64,000 nucleotides of DNA, from assembly GCF_037325665.1 (NCBI RefSeq), contig NC_090248.1, positions 13,742,252 through 13,806,251 of the forward strand. Direction: 5' to 3'. Source of the DNA: Littorina saxatilis. Its lineage: Eukaryota > Mollusca > Gastropoda > Littorinimorpha > Littorinidae. Shown in pieces: positions 12,723 through 23,880 of the stretch (position 1 is the first letter of the stretch; every line of letters begins with the position of its first letter). The notes beneath the pieces are model-generated. The model was given only the letters and a program-made list of their open reading frames with translations, did not search any database and was not told the DNA's origin. Made by a program: the position numbers and the translations under genes.

Positions 12723-12923
12723 CATCATACAATGCAAGTTTTTGGTTTATGTACAATAGTTGTGTTGGCATTTTGCCTACATCAGATCAATTTTAACTGG
12801 AAAAGTTCGTGATCATGCACACTATATATTATGCTTTCTGGTGTCAGCCACTTACCTCAGTTAACCAGGGGGAAAGTGTCCTGAATTTTGTATGTGATAG
12901 TCATGGATCTATTGGAACCCTTC

Positions 12924-13548
12924 AGCGCCGGATCTGGGGGGGGGGGGGTGGGGTTCCTGGGTTCTGGAACCCCCCCCCCCCCCCCCCCTGGCCATCCGAT
13001 GTACCTCTCAGAGAAAACAAAAGTGGACTTTTTAAGCTCGTCCCCTAACTCCCATTGGTAAACAAGTGCACTAGGTAGAGGAATATCATTCACCATCCAT
13101 TTGGCCGCAAGTTGCCTCACTGAAGTATTGTGTCATTGTTCACCATACAACATCTCTCATATCACTTCTCCTTTGTATTCCAGATGTTGTAATCATTGCT
13201 TGTTTGCTTGAATTTAAGTATTCCAAGTAAAGAGTCCTGTCAGACTTATTTACTAGGCATATATGTCTTTGGGATTATTCCACTGAACCACTATGGTAAA
13301 TGAATATCTGAAGTATTTTGTTACTGTTGAAAATGTGTAATTTTGATTCCCAGTTACAAGGAAAGACACAAAAATGACCTCACAAATGCAAAATTTTCTC
13401 GGCTTCTGGGAGGCTTTGCCACCCAGACCCCCCCAGCGGGGCGTTGCCCCTGCACCCCACCGGGCCCTCGGCGGCCCCTGGACCCCTGCCTTCAGTTGAA
13501 CCCCCCCCCCCCCCCCCCCCCTCAAACGAACTTGGTCCGGCCCTGCCC
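12924..13548. mobile_element. Non-autonomous hAT-like element with poly-G/poly-C subterminal tracts
   Basis: The left end CAGCGCCGGATCTGGGG and the right end, read on the minus strand as CAGGGCCGGACCAAGTT, resemble the CAG-start termini of animal hAT elements. Both lead into long G/C homopolymers (12939-12950 G, 12969-12988 C, 13501-13522 C). No transposase and no clean 8-bp duplication were found. It could be two separate fragments. Confidence 0.45.
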
Positions 13549-14310
13549 TTTGTGTTTGAAACATTACAGAATGTCTCAGAATGTTTTCTCGCAACTATGT
13601 TCATCGGAGCATGTGTCTCTGGATAAATTATGCACTGGCTTTCACTTTTACAGTCTAACGCACAAATTGTACAGCTTGTTGAGCAATGAAATATATGTTT
13701 GTTGTGGCTACCTACAAGTATCTCAAAGTTACAAATTAATTCGGAATTAAGTGTTTCATTTCCTCCGTACATCAGCACAAAATCTTGTACGATTTCAAGT
13801 AAGAATGTGTAGTTAACACATACTAAGCTTGTGACCAGCTGATTCAACACATTTGGCCCGCAGGGCTGTGTCTCAGAGCCGCGTCTCAGCATTCACTAGT
13901 TTTCATTGTATTTTACGAATGCACTCAGCAAATCCTCTTTATTTCTAATCACTTTTTTCTTGTTTTTTTTTTATTCACTTTATTTCCGACACATCCGTTT
14001 TGCCATATAATAGTTTTTTTCCAACGTTGTCACAGATTTGGTGACCTCGCATTCAGTTGGTGCGCACAGGGACCTATCTAATATAGGTCTATGGTGCGCA
14101 CAACTTTTTGTCCACAGTCAAAGAAACCATCGAAAAGTTCAGTTGAAGTCGCGTGGACTATTCAGCAATTCATCTCAATTAGAACAACAATCAGCACGAC
14201 GTTGTCTTCTTCGTCGTTCGCTCAGACAGCAACTCCGGAGGCAGCACGACGTTGGAACCGTACTATCATTTTTCACCACAATTCTAAGGCCCGGCTGAAT
14301 GAAAGCAACG
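13549..14310. other. Intergenic, downstream flank of the Shisa-like gene
   Basis: Probable 3' UTR and beyond of the minus-strand gene. No recognisable domain or repeat. T-rich runs lie at 13950-13980. Confidence 0.4.
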
Positions 14311-14744
14311 TCAAATGTGTTCACTCCTTTCACCAGAGTTTTCACTCCTTTCACCAGAGTTTCCACTCCTTTCACCAGAGTTTCCACTCCTTTCACCAGA
14401 GTTTCCACTCCTTTCACCAGAGTGTTCACTCCTTTCACCAGAGTTTCCACTTCTTTCGGCTTGTGTTGAGATTTCTGTTTCCCCTGGTACTGGTACCACA
14501 ATCACTGTGTCTTTCACGACATCGCGATACGCTGGCGGCAGGTCTGACTGTGCTGCGTTGTTTTCAGGCGAGTCAGGGGAGCTAACTGGATCATGTTCAC
14601 TGTATGGCGGGGGTTGCACGGGTTGCGCCCCTTGATTTGCTGGCCATTCCCAGTTTGAGAGAGCGTTGAAAAGTCGTTCCATATTTTGCCGAGGAACGTT
14701 TAGTGTAAACACCGAGGAATTTCTGCCACTCCTCTGATTGTTTC
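14311..14744 (-). CDS. Shisa-like gene exon 4 (PY motifs and repeat tail)
   Basis: The acceptor is ttctcttccacag. There are 2 nt plus 143 codons and a TGA stop. It holds QPPPYSEH and DLPPAYRD, then the ERSGNSG-type heptad tail. The first residues are basic and polar, as expected just inside the membrane. Confidence 0.9.
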
Positions 14745-16455
14745 CTGTGGAAGAGAAGAAGGAGAGTTGAGGGAATAATTAATGAAGAATTAATTGAAAT
14801 AAACACTGGGTGAGCCTCGACAACAACAATACAACTTGACCAAGCTTTACTGAGTTCGGTATAACCATCCATCCACGGTCAAACAAGACTGAAACAAGTG
14901 TAGCTAAAAACAACTTCATAGAGACTAAAACAGACAAATTGACAAGACACTGCCATGAAAATGTTTTTTCCGAAAATCATCTATTCCTTTAAGACAGCGG
15001 AACCATAATAAAAACAAACGGAAGCAAACGAACAAAGTCAATACATTATTAAATGGTGCATGACCCTACCTCGTCTTTGGCCGTTTCTGGTCCTGATCTT
15101 GTTGACACAGTGGTAGCGCACAAAGCACAGCACCAGGAGCACCAGCGACACGAGGAAGGCTCCCACCACTGCGATTATCTGCACCGTGTAGCTGCACGTG
15201 TGGAATACACACAAGATAGTATACTCAAGATATCTCTGGATTAAACAATCTACAGAAATCGTAGTAAATCACAGGCAGCGGTATGCAAACTCATTTGCTA
15301 GACTAAATAAAAAAACGCTGGCGCTGGACCCGAGTACGAGTACTCTTCAGACTGGCTCGCTCCCCCAGTATGAAAGTTTCTGTCTTGTGCACGTGGATTA
15401 AAAAAAAAAAATTATTTATTTATTTTACACAATTAAAAAAATTATTAGAGTAAAATAAAACATTAAAACGTTCATAATAAACAATAGTAAACAAGAATTA
15501 AAAAAAAAAAAAAATTTGACCGCCCATGCCGGGAATCGAACCCGGATCACTTGGATTTAAAAAAAAAAAATTTATTTATTTATTTTACACAATTAAAAAA
15601 AAATTATTTAAAATAAAACATTAAAACGTTCATAATAAACAATAGTAAACAAGAAATAAAAAAAAAATTTAAAAATTGACCGCCAATGCCGGGAATCAAA
15701 CCCGGATCACTTGGATTAAAAAAAATTTAAAAAAATTATTTATTTATTTTACACAATTAAAAAAACTATTAGAGTAAAATAAAACATTAAAACGTTCATA
15801 ATAAACAATAGTAAACAAGAATTTTAAAAAAATAAAATAGACCGCCCATGCCGGGAATCGAACCCGGATCACTTTGGCCATAGACTCTCTCGTGCTCTCT
15901 GTCTCTCTTTCACCGAAACCAATAGTTTCTTTGCCGAGACCAAATCCCCACCCGTCGGCTGTCTTGCAAATCATGCTTTTCTCGTCACTGCGTGACGTGT
16001 TCGGCTCAGCCGCCCAAGTCTCCCCTTTAGTTCAGGCTGTTCGCAAAGCGACCAGCCTCCCACCGCAAAAACTCCCCCCCTGTTAAGAGTCGTTTTTGTG
16101 GAATATTTCGCATTTAGGTCCCAGGTAACATTATGAAGTTTTAATACGATCAATCGGACCTATTATCAAGTTAGTGTATCAACTTTTGAACGAACTGCGC
16201 CCAGTAGTTTCCCAGCAATAAGCTGTTAAGTCCAGACGGACAGACAGACAGACAGATACACAGACACACAATTAAAGTCTGCTGGACCCTCCTACTGCGT
16301 ACTCGGGGATAAACACACAGGCTAGCACAGTGGTAAAAAGTATAGTAAGATATCAAGTAAGGGAGACTGACTCGGACTTCGGGAGGGAGGGAGATAGGTG
16401 GAGGGAGGGACTGAACGAGAGAGAGGGAGAGAGAAAGAGAAAGAGAGAGAGAGAG

Positions 16456-16489
<34 letters not shown>

Positions 16490-16562
16490 AAAGGGAGAGA
16501 GAGAGATAGGGAGGAAGAGAGAGAGAGGGAGGAAGAGAGAGAGAGGGAAAGAGGGAGAGGGA

Positions 16563-16635
<73 letters not shown>

Positions 16636-18078
16636 CAAATCAAATCAAATTTTATTTTTTGAGGGCTGTGGCATAAGCAATACAACGAGCTTTTTTTCAA
16701 CCAGCCCTCGCCCAGAGAGGGGACTAATCTAACACATATGTACACGGACATTCACGTAGAAAAAAAGAGAGAAAAAAAGTAGAGAAAAAACAACATCAAA
16801 TGAATATTTACACATTACAGATTATACACAAATATTAAGCGTCATATATATGTAACACTAGAATGAAAACCCGCTTCGCCGGGAAGAAGTAGAGCCGAAT
16901 GATATCCGGCTTCGCCGGGAAGAAGTACAATATAGAGCCAAATACCCGGCTTCGCCGGGAAGAAGTAGAGGAATACCCGGCTTCGCCGGGATGAAAGCGT
17001 TGTGGACAGTGACCTTCTAAAAATAGTAACGGGAATATCCGGCTTCGCCGGGATGAAAGCGTTGTGGACAGTGACCTTCTAAAAATAGTAACGGGAATAT
17101 GGATTGACGCCACACGAAGGAAGGGAGATAAACGCAAAACACTGGAGAAGATAAGGAAGAGTTACTGGGAATGGATCTGGGAAGATTAACAGAAAAACCA
17201 GAATCGACTCAGCGCTGCGCGCTGAGAGCACGTGTTGAAAATTCTCATCGACCAGGTTGTGTCCGGGGTCTACCTGAAGATGCCCACCAAATTTGAAGCA
17301 GATCCATCGAGAACTTTGGCCGCGCATCGCGAACACACACACACACAGACAGACACAAGCCGTAATATATATAGACTAGATGAATACCCGCTTCGCCGGG
17401 TACCGGCTTCGCCGGGAAGAAGTAGAGCCGAATACCAGGCTGCGCCTGGGACCCGGCTTTGCCGGGTGTACGCCGGCGCACCGCACGGAGGAAGGGAGAC
17501 AAACGCGGCTGAAAACACTGGAGAAGATAAGGAAGAGTTACTGGGAATGGATCGAGAGAAAAACCAAAATCGGTTCAGCGCTGCGCGCGAAAAACCAAAA
17601 TCGGTTCAGCGCTGCGCGCTGAGAGCACGTGTTGAAATATCTCATCGATGAGGTTGTGTCCGGGGTGTAGCTGAATACGGTGTCCAAATTTGAAAAAGAT
17701 CCACCGAGAACTTTGGCCGTGCATCGCGAACAGACAGACAGACCGACAGACAGACACTAGTCGTATATATAAATAGATAGATAGATAGTGAGAACAATGC
17801 TGAATAAACATGCATGAGTAAATGTGTTATCAAAACTTTGAGTGTTTTTGTGTGGATATAATGAACATTGATGCTTTGGACAAAAAATAAAAAAATTAAA
17901 AGTTTTCCATCACTGTGAATGTTCGTAATTTAACATTAAATACAATGAAAGGTGTTTTTTGAAAGTATTGAGACTCATTGGGACTCTCACAAATTCCGAT
18001 GGAACTTTATTTTTCAAGGATAGAGGTTTAAGGCGACGCCTTTTCTTACAACCGGTCCTTACTTCTAATACAAATGTC

Positions 18079-18146
<68 letters not shown>

Positions 18147-18709
18147 TGTGTGTCTGAGAGAAATAAACAGACAGACAGACAAACTGAAAGACTGAAAGAC
18201 AGGCAGAGCAAGAACAAGAAGAGAAAGGTTGTCTTTCTGTAGGATTGAACAGGATGTGCTTTGTCTTACTTTAACGTCAGGCTGAGTGTCATGAATTTTT
18301 TTCCAGATATTGATTTTGTTTTTAATTAAAAAAAAAAAAAGCGGACAAAATGTCTCTAGTTATAATTGTAAGAAAAGAAAAAGAAGACGAAGCAGAAGAA
18401 CAAGAAATGTGAGATGATCTAGGAGGATACCAGTCATACATCCGGGTTTTTTCAGCCTTGTTCACCTCGGAAAAGAGAAAAAAAAAGAAAGAAAAGAAGA
18501 AAGAAAGAAAGAAAGAGAGATAAATAAAAAGAAATAAGGAAATAAAAGAAATGAACGAAAACACAGGGTCAAATTTGAAAACTGAAAAAAGAAAAGAAAA
18601 ATTAAAACGAAAAGAAAAAGGAAGAAACCTTGTTCCTTCGTCGTTCTATATCCCTCATCTCTACTCGCCCGCACCCCCCCCCCTTCGCTTTGCTGTTTTT
18701 CTTTTCCGG

Positions 18710-18749
<40 letters not shown>

Positions 18750-19128
18750 TTTTAATCATCCCTCTCTCTCTCACACACACACGACACACATACACACGCA
18801 CGCACGCACGCACGCACACACACACGCACGCACACGCGCACACACACACACACACACACAATATCCCTCACCTAGGAATACTGCCAGAGGAGTCGCAGCA
18901 CTCGTTGTTGCCACAGCAACCGTAGCTGCAGTTTCCACCACAGTGGTCGTCTTCGCTGTTTCTGGTGGTTGTGTGGTCGTCATCGTTATCGTCGGATTTT
19001 ACTGTCAGGAAGCAGAGCAAAATATTGCATGAGGACAGAGTGACAGTAACAACTGTTTTAACAATTTTTTTTAAAATTTGTGATCAAACAAATGAGGAAA
19101 TAACTCGGTACCCGCGTCAGTCTACCGC

Positions 19129-19218
<90 letters not shown>

Positions 19219-21135
19219 GGGTCACCCTGAATGTGTTTCAGTAACTCGCGCAAAGCTAGGACAAGTTTCATTGTAAAACCCACAGCGCACTATATCTACT
19301 ACTGTTCAGACACTGCAACACAGCTGTCAAAGCTAGGACAAGTTTCATTGTAAAACCCACAGCGCACTATATCTACTACTGTTCAGACACTGCAACACAG
19401 CTGTCAAAGCTAGGACAAGTTTCATTGTAAAACCCACAGCGCACTATGTCTACTACTGTTCAGACACTGCAACACAGCTGTCAAAGCTAGGACAAGTTTC
19501 ATTGTAAAATCCACAGCGCACTACATCTACTACTGTTCAGACACTGCATGTGCTTCAAAACATAACCGAATAAAAAGTATCTACAACTAAAGTTGGTTTG
19601 TTTTGATTCCTTTGACATTCCTCAAACTACGTCTTCCGTAACTCGCAGTGGGACCCGCAGGGAAGTTTGTTGTGACCCAGATTAAAGCTGAACCACTTCA
19701 CGCTTGGGCATCAACCTTAATTGGCGTGTTTCATTTGTTTTCAGGAGGGGGTAGGTTCCTTCGCGGTATGAGCAGGGTACAAAATTAATGTTTTTTGGTT
19801 GATGTCCTTCCTCCGTCCGCCATTCTACGGTACATTGTTCTTGCCATAATGTTTGAGTGACTGAAGGCTTTCGGTAAGATTACCTGCATTGATGTATTAT
19901 TACAAACACGGTGTTTTTTGCAAGACAGCAAGTTGTTTAAATGTTATTAAACGGGCCATCGGGTTGTGGAAAATGTATGCCTACAAAAATAAATAAATAA
20001 ATAAATAGAAACAAAATCTTGAAGGGACAGAAACTCTCTCAGTCTTCTCTGACTGTCAATCTTTATTTCTGTTTCTCATTCTTTAAATTGAAAGTCTTCT
20101 TGGATCGAACTGGCCCATACCGTCGTGGCATGCTATGGTCATTCGCTGTTAAAAAAAAAAGACAAAAGAAAAAGAAACGGCTTTCTGTTTTTGCTTTCTT
20201 AGAGTTTTATCCTTTTCCATAAACGTACCAGTGATGAGCGTGCCTGAAACATTTTTTTAAGAAGTGTAACCACCACGCAGCAGTATTTGTTGTTTTAATC
20301 TTCGTGGCAGTCCCGAAACTAATTCATCCGTATCTGGTACTTGTACTAGATTGATACAAAGGAGGCAGTGTTGTGTTACCCTAAATTACACAGTCTTGTA
20401 CCCCGCAGTCAATGGGTCTTCTGGTACATGTATACCGTAGCTATTTACCGACACGTGCGTTCAACCTTAACTGTACGTGCTTACTTAGTCTAGTTTCAAA
20501 CCTGTCGTATTATTTGAGTGGTGAGCTTCACCTCGATCGAAACTTATAGTAGAACACGAACACATCGGCAACTAATGTACTTTACCGTAAACAAATAAAA
20601 ACGGAGGATAGAGCATTGATTGATTGATTGATTGACTGACTGATTGATTGATTTTGTTTGGGCTTAAGTTTAACTTACGATTGACGAACTTTCATTACTG
20701 TAACCCGCTCGCTCCTATTTTTCCCACCAGCCCTGATAATTTGAGGGGGCTAGGGTGGTATAGCCGGTAGAGAACGAGAACTTCAAGTGCAAAATCAGTA
20801 CAATGTAATACAATTTACAACTCTCAAGCATGGAGAACAAAAATTGCTTCCAGATATAAGCCGCATTCCCGTGAGGCATTTAATAACGATGAAGACACGA
20901 AATGTTTTCCCCGTTGGCCTCAGTTCAAGCCAATGTGTAAATGTATCTACTGATGTGTCTAGAATATATGTGAGCCCATCCCTGCTGTCAAGAGAGATCC
21001 CGGCATGCACACGCATTCAGAATACTAGTTACACGGTAATCACTCACCAGTAACGACAATGTGAGCTGCACTCCAAATAACAAATGTCGTCCAAACCGTG
21101 GATGATGTCACGCGTTTCATGAAGATGACGTCCAT
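14311..21135 (-). CDS. Shisa/CYYR1-like six-cysteine single-pass membrane protein (four exons)
   Basis: Exons are 21135-21048, 19001-18872, 15191-15070 and 14744-14311, all with GT-AG borders and matching phases, giving 257 aa. The first exon is a signal peptide (about residues 1-30). An acidic linker leads to six cysteines spaced C-x3-C-x3-CC-x4-CC (C50, C54, C58, C59, C64, C65), which is the Shisa/CYYR1/WBP1 adaptor signature. A membrane helix follows at about 75-98 (IIAVVGAFLVSLVLLVLCF). The cytoplasmic tail has two PY motifs, PPPY (158-161) and PPAY (183-186), that in this family recruit WW-domain ubiquitin ligases of the NEDD4 type. It ends in seven 7-residue repeats (210-257). The partner receptor is unknown. 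The repeated tail is not a family feature that I know of. Confidence 0.9.
14314..14457 (-). repeat. Coding 21-bp minisatellite (heptad SGERSxx tail)
   Basis: Seven tandem 21-bp units (the last one short) encode ERSGNSG, ERSEHSG and ERSENSG variants right up to the stop. The unit length is a multiple of 3, so copy-number change would keep frame. Confidence 0.95.
15070..15191 (-). CDS. Shisa-like gene exon 3 (transmembrane segment)
   Basis: The acceptor is cacacgtgcag and the donor CGAG|gtaggg, enclosing 1 nt, 40 codons and 1 nt. It encodes the single hydrophobic helix followed by VRYHCVNKIRTRNGQRR, a positive-inside stop-transfer. Confidence 0.9.
15398..15880 (-). repeat. Three tandem ~160-bp units each holding a tRNA 3'-half-like segment
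   Basis: Units are spaced 160 and 162 bp, with copies of the motif at 15518, 15678 and 15840. Read on the minus strand, each has GGGTTCGATTCCCGG (a tRNA T-arm/box B sequence) next to an A/T-rich body. It lies in intron 2 of the Shisa-like gene. It looks like a tandemly multiplied tRNA-derived fragment and cannot encode a full tRNA. Confidence 0.8.
16382..16630. repeat. GA-rich / (GT)n / (GA)n microsatellite block
   Basis: Polypurine tract with an internal GT run (16459-16486), ending in about 30 GA units. The Ser/Leu open frame on the minus strand is an artefact. Confidence 0.96.
16632..16850 (-). mobile_element. 3' end of a retroposon with (ATTTG)n tail, minus orientation
   Basis: On the minus strand the element ends GCCCTCAAAAAATAAA followed by a (ATTTG)n tail (plus-strand CAAATCAAATCAAAT). 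This is typical of LINE or SINE 3' termini. The 5' part is missing or unrecognised. Confidence 0.5.
16856..17372 (+). mobile_element. CCGG-hairpin repeat family, copy 1 (expanded 5' end)
   Basis: Starts with repeated CCCGGCTTCGCCGGG hairpins, here five times at spacings of about 30-70 bp. A 65-bp block (GATGAAAGCGTTGTGG...) is tandemly duplicated. The common body follows (GAGAAGATAAGGAAG..., CATCGACCAGGTTGTGTCC, CCAAATTTGAAGCAGATCC). It ends in CA/CAGA repeats and TATATATAGA. No coding capacity. The family recurs at 17376, 27120, 28081, 28416 and 63592. Confidence 0.8.
17376..17795 (+). mobile_element. CCGG-hairpin repeat family, copy 2
   Basis: Abuts copy 1 head to tail. The same CTTCGCCGGG start, the same body and the same terminal order are present: CAGACAGACAGACA, then TCGTATATATAAATAGATAG. 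A 29-bp segment around CAAAATCGGTTCAGCGC is duplicated inside. Confidence 0.82.
17796..18871. other. Rest of intron 2, Shisa-like gene
   Basis: Contains (GA)n at 18080-18144, an AAAG-rich tract (18478-18620), (GT)n at 18714-18747 and (CA)n at 18772-18860, the last one only 12 bp from the exon-2 donor. No other coding signal. Confidence 0.7.
18872..19001 (-). CDS. Shisa-like gene exon 2 (six-cysteine motif)
   Basis: The acceptor is gcttcctgacag and the donor CCTAG|gtgagg, enclosing 2 nt, 42 codons and 2 nt. An acidic stretch (SDDNDDDH) is followed by CGGNCSYGCCGNNECC. The cysteine pairs at fixed spacing are the diagnostic part of the protein. Confidence 0.9.
19130..19215. repeat. (CG)n (TG)n alternating purine-pyrimidine tract
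   Basis: About 7 CG units run into about 35 TG units, beginning 128 bp upstream of exon 2 in intron 1. An uninterrupted alternating tract this long has high Z-DNA potential. Confidence 0.95.
19251..19548. repeat. 77-bp tandem repeat, four copies
   Basis: Copies start at 19251, 19328, 19405 and 19482 (CAAAGCTAGGACAAGTTTCA...). They differ at only a few positions, so the amplification is recent. It lies in intron 1 of the Shisa-like gene. Confidence 0.95.
19549..21047. other. Remainder of intron 1, Shisa-like gene
   Basis: No exon or repeat family is recognised apart from a short (ATTG)n/(ACTG)n run at 20618-20652 and AAATA repeats at 19988-20006. Confidence 0.55.
21048..21135 (-). CDS. Shisa-like gene exon 1 (signal peptide)
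   Basis: ATG at 21135-21133 begins 29 codons plus 1 nt, ending ACTG|gtgagt. The peptide MDVIFMKRVTSSTVWTTFV continues IWSAAHIVVT and has the hydrophobic core of a signal sequence. An in-frame TGA lies upstream with no other ATG between, fixing the start. Confidence 0.88.
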
Positions 21136-23454
21136 GACGAAAGACTGAATATCTTCCCTGTTTGAAGCTTGAAGTCAAGTGCAATCTTCTCAATTTCCGT
21201 GAAACTCTCACTGGCTCTTCAGAATTCTCAGAATTATACTGCACAGTGTGTTGAGATAGACTACACACACACTTTCACATCGAACTAAATTGTTTTTGTG
21301 AGATGAATACCTAGTAGGTATCAAAAACTAAGGCCTGCACAAACAAGATGTCCAATGAATAAAACCAAAATCGTATTTTTTGTTTATCTCATCACAACAC
21401 AAGTGCAACTGTTTTCTTTGTTTAATTCTTGAGCTGCGGCAGAGATACAAACCATTTCAAGCGAGCTTTTGCAGTGAACTAAATTAGTGTTTTGTTTTAT
21501 TCAGCCATTCGTTTCGATTTTTTCTCTCGTGTTAGATGGTAGGGGCATCGACTTTTTTGTTCCCAGGTTTAGCCCAGACAAACATTGGCCATTATACCAA
21601 TATATGCTTGCTGACTAATGGTCATGACCATGAACACTTTTCAGTCTCTATATTAAGCTGACCGTATTTTTGCCAGCAACGTTTGAACTCGCTTAATTTA
21701 ATGTGAACACTGCGCTGACCGCCGGTTGTACATGTACTTTTAGTCCCACTGTTTCCTTCTTCGCCGCTGCTGTGCGCACCTGGTATCATAGATACATTGG
21801 TACACAGTTTGGATATAAAGTGTTTTTTCCCTTTGGAGTTGTTGTTCTTCTTCGCAGTTTCGCCTTGTTTAGCCCACCACCAGTCAGTAGGTTTAGTCGT
21901 GTGGACGTAAAGGTATATAGTTTCGTTATCACCACTAAATTCGCAGGTACGAACAACGCGCGTCTGCTCTGTGTCGCTGTCACCCGTCGTTGTTTACCCT
22001 TTCAGCAAGGACTGCTGACTAGTAGTCCTTGCCTTTCAGCTGACCGAGTACTGAAGCGCTGAGGGTGTGTGTGTGTGTGTGTTGGAGGTCGCGAAACGAC
22101 TCGTGACTGACATGGGGTACATTCCTGTTTCTTTTCAGCCCCGCGCTACCCGAGTCTTACACGCATGATAACACTTCGCAATTGTCAGTACCTCCCGTAA
22201 ACATATAGGCCGGATTTTTGTGGATTCAAATGTAATTCTGCTCTACTGAGTGTACATTTACAAGAATGTTTCTAAATTGTTGTGTTAGGAGTAAAGAACT
22301 GAATCCCAAAATCATTCCGTACACAATTTATTTTTTGTTAATGATTATCACACAAAAACTTCCCTACGTAGGTGCAGGTACTTGCAATTAACATAAAACA
22401 ATCTGACAACAGGCAGAACTGGCTGTATGAAGGATACGATGATCATTCTTACTCATCAAGTTAAGTTCAATTGAACGGCCAACAAGTGTTTTAAACAGTG
22501 CTCCCAAACACGATTACGTACTAGATAGCAATGGTGGTTTGCTCAAACTGAACAAACATGGTTTGCTTGTTCGAAACTCAACCACCCCACGCGTGGCATT
22601 TACCGAGCTTTTAAGTTGTGGCATTTACGCAGCTTCAGAAGCAAAACCCCACCTACTCTTGGAAGACTACATTACCCTTAAAAAAATAAGTCTGTCAAGA
22701 AGCAGATTAAAAAAAATGTGTCGGCTAAAGATAAATCCAGCTCCCGAGTCAACAAAACGCACTAGTAAGCCTTCACAGGCATGCGACCAAGGGTAGGGCG
22801 GATGGTGTCGAGAGAGGTGAAGGGACGGGGAATGTTTACAGTGCCGTGTGCCGGGCTGTGAGCAGTGCCCACCAATGTTTAGCTCAGGCACCGTCGCAGC
22901 AGACGCGCCTTAGTTCTATGCAGGAAAATGCAGCGCGCTATTCTGGCCATGTGGCCAACTGTCGTCCTCATCTCTAAGACAGACTGATACCAAGAGGTGT
23001 AAGTTACACCCGCCTTCAGGCTCAGGCATTTTCAAACGCTCGACTCAAGACTGTTCAAGTCGAGTCATTGCTACTGTGATTTGGGGCTACCCGATTTGAA
23101 TGGCTCACTTTTGTTTTGTCAAGTCCCAGCTGTAAAACGGCACTTTGAAAACATCAATAAACTGCACGCTTGTATTCAATGCTGCGTCATAAATATGTAT
23201 GCAGTTGATACTCTCTCGCTCTCTTTCTCTATGTTGTATTAGGCATGCTTCTTGTGTTGTTAGTTTGTTTGTTTGAATTTGTCTTTTTTGTTTATTAGTT
23301 TATTGGCTTGTAGTTTGTTGTTTTGTCTGATCGTCTCTCTGTTTGCTTCGCTTATATGTATATAATAACTTCATGTAATATGATGTTTTGTGTGTGTTTA
23401 ATATGTAGTAAGGACAGGTTGTAAGACCTTATATATTAAAGATCAGTCAGTCAG
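21136..23454. other. Upstream region of the Shisa-like gene
   Basis: Holds the promoter by position. No TATA element or other motif was firm enough to call. A short (GT)n run lies at 22065-22082. Nothing else is recognised. Confidence 0.4.
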
Positions 23455-23591
23455 TCAGTCAGTCTGTCTGTCAGCCTCTCTGTCTCTTTCTCTCTCTGTC
23501 TGTCTGTCCGTCTGTCTCTCTGTCTCTCTCAGTGTCTGTCTCTGTCTCTTTGCCCCTCTCTCTCTCTGTTGAATGTGTGTGTGTGTGTGTG

Positions 23592-23646
<55 letters not shown>
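23440..23646. repeat. (GTCA/GTCT)n then (GT)n microsatellites
   Basis: CAGT repeats, CTGT/CTCT repeats, then about 30 GT units from 23575 on. Confidence 0.95.
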
Positions 23647-23647
<1 letters not shown>

Positions 23648-23812
23648 GGTAATCAGTTGTGTGTTCCACTTAGTTATCAGCAGCACTCATAAAAGGTGGA
23701 CCACTGAAAGAACATGTGCATAAAGCCTTCCACCCACACAGTCTTACGCTTCAGAAAAATGACTAGACTGGAGAACACGCCAATGGCAACGGTGTGCAGG
23801 CAACTTATTCAG

Positions 23813-23880
23813 GGCCGGACTCCCGGGGGGGTTATGGGGGTTATGGGGGTTGCGCAACCCTTCAGGGTCAAGGTCAAATA
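23813..23880. mobile_element. Terminal fragment of a hAT-like element
   Basis: CAGGGCCGGACTCCCGGGGG followed by GTTATGG repeats resembles the CAGGGCCGGACC terminus seen in reverse at 13530-13548. It directly abuts the next element. Confidence 0.4.
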
